Assembly: GCA_947464135.1 (NCBI GenBank)
Contig: CANHVK010000012.1
Location: 1-44,689, forward strand
Length of the DNA: 44,689 nucleotides
Origin: Flavobacteriia bacterium
GTDB lineage: Bacteria; Bacteroidota; Bacteroidia; Flavobacteriales_D; Crocinitomicaceae
Reading direction: 5' to 3'
Part shown: positions 39,546 to 44,689 of the stretch, piece by piece
Numbering within the stretch: position 1 is the stretch's first letter
How the letters are laid out: each line of letters starts with the position of its first letter
Translations under genes and position numbers: made by a program
The notes under the pieces: generated by a model
What the model saw: the letters and a program-made list of their open reading frames with translations, nothing else
Told to the model about the DNA's origin: nothing
Database searches by the model: none

Positions 39546-42197
39546 ATGTCATTCGAAAACGAATATATAGTAAAAAACACTGTAGAATCTGAGGTAATAG
39601 ACTCTACCAAAAACACAACTAAAAAAAGAGAAAAAAAGGCTGTTAAAGAAACTAAGTCAACCAAAAACGAATCCCCACAATCAATTGCTAAATTTCGTAA
39701 TCGTTGGGATTCAAAAAAAGCTACTGTTATTTTTGGGGCAATTACCATTATACTTTCTTTTTACATTGCGCTAGGTTGCGTTTCATATCTAGCAACATGG
39801 AAAATTGATCAAAGTGAAATATTAGATAAAGGTTTTTGGGAATATCTATTTTCTAGTAATGTAGAAAAAGTAGCAAATTGGAATGGAAAATTTGGAGCTT
39901 GGATTTCACACTTATTAATTTACGATTTATTTGGTCTTTCTGCATTTTCACTTCCATTTTTGAGTTTTTTACTAGGAGTTAAATTATTGGCAAACACACA
40001 TTTACTTCCTTTACGCAAAACTATAATTCAAACAGTCGTTTGGATGTTATTTGGCTCTGTTTTTTTAGGTTACTTCAGTAATTACATCAATTTTGTGGGT
40101 GGTAAATTTGGATTCTACATTAATCATTGGTTAAGTTTCACAGTAGGGAAATTTGGAGCTTTTTTGTTTGTTTTATTAATGCTTTATGTTGTGTTAGTTA
40201 CGTTATACAATCCAAATTTCAATAGTATTTTTTCTATGTTATTTGACCGATTTATTCGAAGCGAAAACGATGATGAATATGAAAATGAAGTAGAAGATGT
40301 TATAGAGGAAGAAAATAGAATTCGCATTAAAAAAACGGTTGTCCCTGATGAATTTGAGAAACAAACAGATTTAAAAGATAACATTTTACCTGAGAATGAA
40401 TTCATAAGCAAACCAGTTCCAAATCAACAATTCGATGATTTCATAACAGAAATAGAAGATGAAGAAACTATTTCAAATATGTATGAACCTATCAACGATA
40501 GTCCCATCATAACGTTAATTGATGAAGAAGATGATTTTCAAATTGAAATTCCAGTTGAGCCTGAATATGTTAGTCCAACCCCTGTGATTGCTCCACTTGC
40601 TCCAGAAGCAGATTTTCAAGTGGAAATCGGACAACAAGAAGAATTATTGTCTGAACATGAAGCAGATGAATTGAGACAAGAATATGGCGATTATGACCCT
40701 ACGTTAGATTTGTCTGGATATGTGCTACCATCCATTGAACTTTTAAGGGATTATGGGAATAATGAAATCAGTTTCAACAAACAAGAAATAGATGAAAATA
40801 AAAACAAAATTGTTGAGACATTATTAAACTATAAAATTGAAATTGCACAGATAAAAGCAACCATAGGACCGACAGTAACTTTATATGAAATAGTACCTGC
40901 TCCAGGTGTTCGTATATCGAAAATTAAAAATTTAGAAGATGATATTGCCCTAAGTTTATCTGCGTTAGGGATTCGTATTATTGCTCCAATTCCTGGTAAA
41001 GGTACGATTGGTATTGAAGTTCCGAACAGTAATCCAAAGATGGTATCGATGCGATCTCTAATTGCATCTGAAAAATTCCAAAATACAGACTTTGAATTAC
41101 CAGTTGTACTAGGAAAAACGATTACAAACGAAACATATACATTTGACTTAACCAAAATGCCACACTTATTGGTTGCTGGTTCGACAGGTCAAGGGAAATC
41201 TGTAGGTCTTAATGCTATATTAGTTTCTATACTTTATAAAAAACACCCAGCTCAGGTAAAATTTGTTCTCGTCGATCCTAAAAAAGTTGAGCTTACCCTT
41301 TACAACAAAATTGAACGTCATTTCTTAGCAAAATTACCTGGAGAGGAAGATGCGATAATTACTGATACTTCGAAAGTAGTAAACACATTGAATTCATTGT
41401 GTATTGAAATGGATGCTCGTTACGAATTATTGAAAGATGCGCAGGTTCGTACTATAAAAGAATACAATGCGAAATTTATTTCAAGAAGATTAAATCCAGA
41501 GAAAGGTCATCGTTACCTACCTTATATCGTAGTGTTAATTGATGAGTTTGCTGATTTAATTATGACCGCTGGAAAAGAAGTAGAACATCCTATTGCGCGA
41601 ATTGCTCAGTTAGCACGAGCTGTAGGTATCCATTTAATTGTAGCAACTCAAAGACCTTCAGTGAATGTTATTACAGGTATGATTAAGGCAAACTTTCCTG
41701 CTCGTATAGCATTTAGAGTACTCTCTAAAATTGATTCAAGAACTATTTTAGATCAATCCGGTGCAGATCAATTAATTGGTAGAGGAGATATGTTAATTTC
41801 TACAGGACAAGATTTAATTCGTTTACAGTGTGGATTTGTTGATACACCAGAAGTTGAATCAATCTGTGATTTTATTGGAAATCAACGTGCTTATCCTGAA
41901 GCATTATTATTACCAGAATATGTTGGCGAAGATGGTGGTTCATCTAAAGATTTTGATTTAGATGACATTGACAGTATGTTTGCAGATGCAGCAAGAATTG
42001 TTGTTATGCACCAACAGGGTTCTGCAAGTTTACTCCAACGAAAATTAAAATTAGGTTATAATCGTGCAGGAAGAATTGTTGATCAATTAGAAGCTTTTGG
42101 AATCATAGGTCCATTCCAAGGAGCCAAAGCTAGAGATGTACTATATCAAGATCCACAAGCGTTGGAAGAGTTATTACAACAGAAAAACATAGGGTAA
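39546..42197 (+). CDS. ftsK: DNA translocase FtsK
   Basis: A membrane-anchored septal DNA pump that helps resolve and move chromosome termini at division. The 883 residues have a lysine/threonine-rich N-terminus, about four membrane segments between 55 and 225, an acidic linker (about 240-375, many Asp/Glu), the alpha and beta motor domains with Walker A GSTGQGKS at 545-552 and Walker B VVLIDEFADLIM, and the C-terminal gamma winged-helix domain (QQGSASLLQRKLKLGYNRAGRIVDQLE) that reads the orienting DNA sequence. All parts look intact. Confidence 0.97.
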   Translation: MSFENEYIVKNTVESEVIDSTKNTTKKREKKAVKETKSTKNESPQSIAKFRNRWDSKKATVIFGAITIILSFYIALGCVSYLATWKIDQSEILDKGFWEYLFSSNVEKVANWNGKFGAWISHLLIYDLFGLSAFSLPFLSFLLGVKLLANTHLLPLRKTIIQTVVWMLFGSVFLGYFSNYINFVGGKFGFYINHWLSFTVGKFGAFLFVLLMLYVVLVTLYNPNFNSIFSMLFDRFIRSENDDEYENEVEDVIEEENRIRIKKTVVPDEFEKQTDLKDNILPENEFISKPVPNQQFDDFITEIEDEETISNMYEPINDSPIITLIDEEDDFQIEIPVEPEYVSPTPVIAPLAPEADFQVEIGQQEELLSEHEADELRQEYGDYDPTLDLSGYVLPSIELLRDYGNNEISFNKQEIDENKNKIVETLLNYKIEIAQIKATIGPTVTLYEIVPAPGVRISKIKNLEDDIALSLSALGIRIIAPIPGKGTIGIEVPNSNPKMVSMRSLIASEKFQNTDFELPVVLGKTITNETYTFDLTKMPHLLVAGSTGQGKSVGLNAILVSILYKKHPAQVKFVLVDPKKVELTLYNKIERHFLAKLPGEEDAIITDTSKVVNTLNSLCIEMDARYELLKDAQVRTIKEYNAKFISRRLNPEKGHRYLPYIVVLIDEFADLIMTAGKEVEHPIARIAQLARAVGIHLIVATQRPSVNVITGMIKANFPARIAFRVLSKIDSRTILDQSGADQLIGRGDMLISTGQDLIRLQCGFVDTPEVESICDFIGNQRAYPEALLLPEYVGEDGGSSKDFDLDDIDSMFADAARIVVMHQQGSASLLQRKLKLGYNRAGRIVDQLEAFGIIGPFQGAKARDVLYQDPQALEELLQQKNIG

Positions 42198-42468
42198 TCT
42201 GAATACTTTTCACACAATTGTAAGCAAATTTTATCAGATTAATCAGTTAAACTTTACTTTATTGATTACAAATGAATTGCAATAAATTTAATTTGAAGTT
42301 TCAATTTATTTAAATCAAAATAATTTTACTGATTATAATGTATTTGAATTTGATAACTTATAATATCAATTTAAGCGAGACTTATTAATTGATATTTAAT
42401 CAATGTAATTGAACTCGTTTGATTAATTGATTTATTAATTAAAGACCTGTAACTAAATTTTAAAAAAA
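42198..42468. other. AT-rich space between convergent genes, no clear feature
   Basis: 271 bases of very AT-rich sequence between the ends of ftsK and the T9SS protein gene. A short hairpin ATTGAT-attta-ATCAAT (42388-42404) is present but has no GC content. I see no gene, tRNA or convincing terminator. Confidence 0.5.
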
Positions 42469-43632
42469 CTATCGTTTAATCAGTAATTTATTACAGTAAG
42501 TACCATCTTTAGTTACCACCGTTGTAAAGTAAATTTCTTCCGATAAATCTGAAATATCGAAAGCGTACTTATTCAACAAAAGATTAAATTGATCGAATTC
42601 TTTAATCACTTTTCCGGTAGCATCAGAAATAAGCACTTTATAAATTGGATCTGTTGATTGTATCACAAAAGAATCAAATGCGGGATTAGGAAATAAATGA
42701 ATCTCTGTTTTATTTAATTGATTTTCTATGGATGTTTGTTGACTATTCTGATAATAAAAATTAGTCAAGTTATCTTCATTAAATTTCTTTACATTCATAT
42801 CATACACCTGATCTATCACTTTGTACAAACGACTTTTTTCGTCGTAAATAGTAGTTATCAATCTTGAATATTGATCAGTTACAAATGAATTATCGATGTA
42901 AGACCAATTTTGAATAAGTGTTTGAGAAAGAAGTTTATTCTCATTATAGACATACGTTTCTTTTGAAGTTTTCAACCATTCTCCTTTATTTTTATCATCA
43001 TAATAAAACTGATAATTTTCTTTTTTTAATCCATTTGAAAATACAGAAGAATCTTTACCTGTATTTACCCAAAACCCATATTGATTACAAATTTGTCTGA
43101 TTACAATTTCTATATCTCCATTTGAGCTATAAGAATAAATCTTCTTTTGATTTGAAATTAATTGATTTGTCCTTTCATCCCATTCTGAAGTTGTTTCTAG
43201 GGAAATTCTATTCTTTATATCATATTCAAAACTTAGTCGATCGACATCAATCCATACACCATTCTGTTTTTTATATGTAGTAATAGATTGTATATTATTA
43301 TTTAAGGTATATGACCATTTTTTAAAAGATATTGTATCCCAAGATTCCGTATTTCCATCTTGATATATATCGAAAACTTTTGACAACAAATTATTTGAAT
43401 AGGAGTATTTTGTTACATATGAAACTTGTGGATTCATACTTCCGATGAAATGCACTTCTTCAATTAGTTTACCTGTTGCATCGTAATTTAAAATAGATGA
43501 ATCCCCTTTCTCCCAAAAGTTCTTTGTTTTATCAAAATATATTTGAGCATTTGAAGAAACCCAAAAAGAATTTCCTTTCTGAGAAAAAGTATAAGATGTT
43601 AAAATCAAAAATAAAATCAATACTCTATTCAT
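42469..43632 (-). CDS. T9SS-sorted protein with repeated tyrosine-rich strands
   Basis: A 387-residue secreted protein. The signal peptide MNRVLILFLILTSYTFSQ is followed by about 290 residues with irregular repeats of the form Y.Y..N.L (YSYSNNLLS, FEYDIKNRIS, YVYNENKLLS), like beta-hairpin repeats of RHS/YD or similar surface proteins. The C-terminal 75 residues (HLFPNPAFDSFVIQ..., ISDATGKVIKEF..., NKLLIKR) are a type A type IX sorting domain, so the protein is exported to the surface. Its ligand or partner is unknown. Confidence 0.85.
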   Translation of the reverse strand: MNRVLILFLILTSYTFSQKGNSFWVSSNAQIYFDKTKNFWEKGDSSILNYDATGKLIEEVHFIGSMNPQVSYVTKYSYSNNLLSKVFDIYQDGNTESWDTISFKKWSYTLNNNIQSITTYKKQNGVWIDVDRLSFEYDIKNRISLETTSEWDERTNQLISNQKKIYSYSSNGDIEIVIRQICNQYGFWVNTGKDSSVFSNGLKKENYQFYYDDKNKGEWLKTSKETYVYNENKLLSQTLIQNWSYIDNSFVTDQYSRLITTIYDEKSRLYKVIDQVYDMNVKKFNEDNLTNFYYQNSQQTSIENQLNKTEIHLFPNPAFDSFVIQSTDPIYKVLISDATGKVIKEFDQFNLLLNKYAFDISDLSEEIYFTTVVTKDGTYCNKLLIKR

Positions 43633-43748
43633 ACAAAGTCAATATATTACTAATCTACCAACTTAATGAACGTGTATTTTTGTGCTTTTATTTTATTATT
43701 AACTTACAAATGTTTAATAAAGTAGCTTTTTAAACTCTTCCTAATCAG

Positions 43749-44689
43749 TTATCGAATGAACTCAATTTTCGATATTGATTCATCCGAATTATTTAAGAGA
43801 TGGACAAATAGTATTTGATCTTCTAATTCATTGAATTCAAACGAAAATATTTCACCATTATACTGAGGTAATTGTTTCGTATAAATTATCCTTCCTAATA
43901 CATCCTTCACTAGGATTGATAAAAACCCAGATTCTCCTTTTACGAAAATAGTTCCATTCGTAGGATTTGGATATACCTGAGTTTTATTTTCCAAACTTGT
44001 CAATTTTGATAATTGTTCTTTTTTAACAATCACTTTTACATATTTAGTCTTACCGTTAGCTAATGTAATTAAATAAGTTACCGTATCTGTAAAGTCATTC
44101 GCTGTCGTTCCTGAAATTTGATTCAAGTCTCGAACAGTTACAACTGCGTTTAATTGAACTTTAAATGATGCTACTAATTTGGTTAAATCTGTATTAGCAG
44201 GAACTGTAATTATAATTGTAGTATCTTGATTCACTATCTGCTCATTTATATCCAACAACTCAAAAGATATAAATCCTTCATTTTTAGTAGTGTCTAAAAC
44301 ATTCACAACGTAATCTTGTGTTGATCCATCTTCAGCAATTACGGAGTATGTCAATGCTTTTGAGAAATCGTTTACTGTAACACCACTAATTTGTGTAGCT
44401 TGTCCGATTTTTAAAGTTGCTTTTGGAGAAATTGTAAATGTAGCTATCAAGTTTTTAAAGTTCGTACCGTTTGGAACAAACGCTGTTATCGTAGTATCAT
44501 TAATTTTAGCACTTATAGCAGGTTTGAAGTCATTAAAACCAAAGGTAATTATTGATTTTTCTGAAGATTTTGGAGCAGGCGCTTCATACACTGTTACTGT
44601 ATAATCTTGGGTAGAACTATCTTCTGCCATAACTGTGTAAACTAAACTATTTGTAAAATCGTTTGGAGTTGTTCCACTGACCTGAGTAA
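43749..44689 (-). CDS. C-terminal part of a T9SS-sorted repeat protein (5' end outside window)
   Basis: The frame runs without stop to the window edge; the ATG at 44630 is internal, because upstream codons continue the same repeat (TQVSGTTPNDFTNSLVYTV). The visible 313 residues hold three immunoglobulin-like repeats of about 85 residues, each with VPNGTNFKNLIATFTISPKA-type text, an ISG.T.NDF turn and Y.V.AEDGSTQDY..., as in DUF5018-like repeats of Bacteroidota surface proteins. The end (VYPNPTNGTIFVKG, ILVKDVLGRIIYTKQ, ISKIEFIR) is a type IX sorting tail. The full protein is probably much longer. Confidence 0.85.
   Translation of the reverse strand, partial: TQVSGTTPNDFTNSLVYTVMAEDSSTQDYTVTVYEAPAPKSSEKSIITFGFNDFKPAISAKINDTTITAFVPNGTNFKNLIATFTISPKATLKIGQATQISGVTVNDFSKALTYSVIAEDGSTQDYVVNVLDTTKNEGFISFELLDINEQIVNQDTTIIITVPANTDLTKLVASFKVQLNAVVTVRDLNQISGTTANDFTDTVTYLITLANGKTKYVKVIVKKEQLSKLTSLENKTQVYPNPTNGTIFVKGESGFLSILVKDVLGRIIYTKQLPQYNGEIFSFEFNELEDQILFVHLLNNSDESISKIEFIR

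Noticed and set aside
42198-42468. Hidden gene or small RNA in the space after ftsK
   Set aside because: No stable hairpin, promoter plus terminator pair or open frame with codon-like composition could be found by eye.

Overview
The window comes from a low-GC member of the Bacteroidota, most likely a flavobacterium-like organism (order Flavobacteriales; I cannot fix the family). The signs are C-terminal type IX secretion sorting tails on two secreted proteins at the right edge, repeated matches to the Bacteroidota promoter box TAnnTTTG ahead of genes, Bacteroidota-typical families (DUF1573, DUF4159, OstA-like, DEAD helicase with a DbpA-type RNA-binding domain) and gene pairs usual in that phylum (holA beside a lone HsdR-N protein, pyrE beside an SRPBCC protein, rsfS-ftsH-cdsA-psd).

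Layout. 1-5135 is a leftward block: the start of a TPR protein, typA, a DEAD-box helicase and a threonine aldolase. 5280-12697 is a rightward block: fumarylacetoacetase, a bifunctional Rel enzyme, then fur, a STAS protein, purA and an OstA-like envelope protein. 12694-17178 holds gmhA, a small secreted protein, a pseudouridine synthase and the holA-rsmE-DUF4159 operon. 17200-17570 is an array of 53 heptanucleotide units that never loses its 7-bp phase.

17616-26774 is an accessory defence region. A leftward type I restriction-modification locus runs hsdM, a DUF1016 PD-(D/E)XK nuclease gene and hsdS, and ends at a strong terminator. Next come a REP-associated (Y1) transposase gene packed with palindromes, then an Abi-family HEPN gene one base upstream of hsdR. 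The methylation and restriction subunits therefore appear to be on separate transcripts, with hsdR behind the Abi gene. A tRNA-Leu(GAG) at 27661-27742 has its 3' end facing this region, with two unrecognised secreted or lipid-anchored proteins around it.

28490-39436 returns to core genes: a cysteine-rich secreted peptide, psd, cdsA, ftsH, rsfS, birA, SRPBCC-pyrE, a Nudix hydrolase, a DUF1573 protein, argS-arginase and a secreted protein. 39546-44689 holds ftsK and two T9SS cargo proteins, the last cut by the window end.

The points most worth a second look are the two-level heptamer array, the palindromes in the transposase gene that encode nearly the same peptide on both strands, the Abi-hsdR transcriptional coupling, the promoter inside the ftsH terminator ahead of cdsA, two promoter boxes four bases from a start codon (holA, pyrE), and a Fur protein without the usual structural-zinc cysteines. 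I see no clearly new multi-gene system. The defence genes belong to known families, but their arrangement is unusual.
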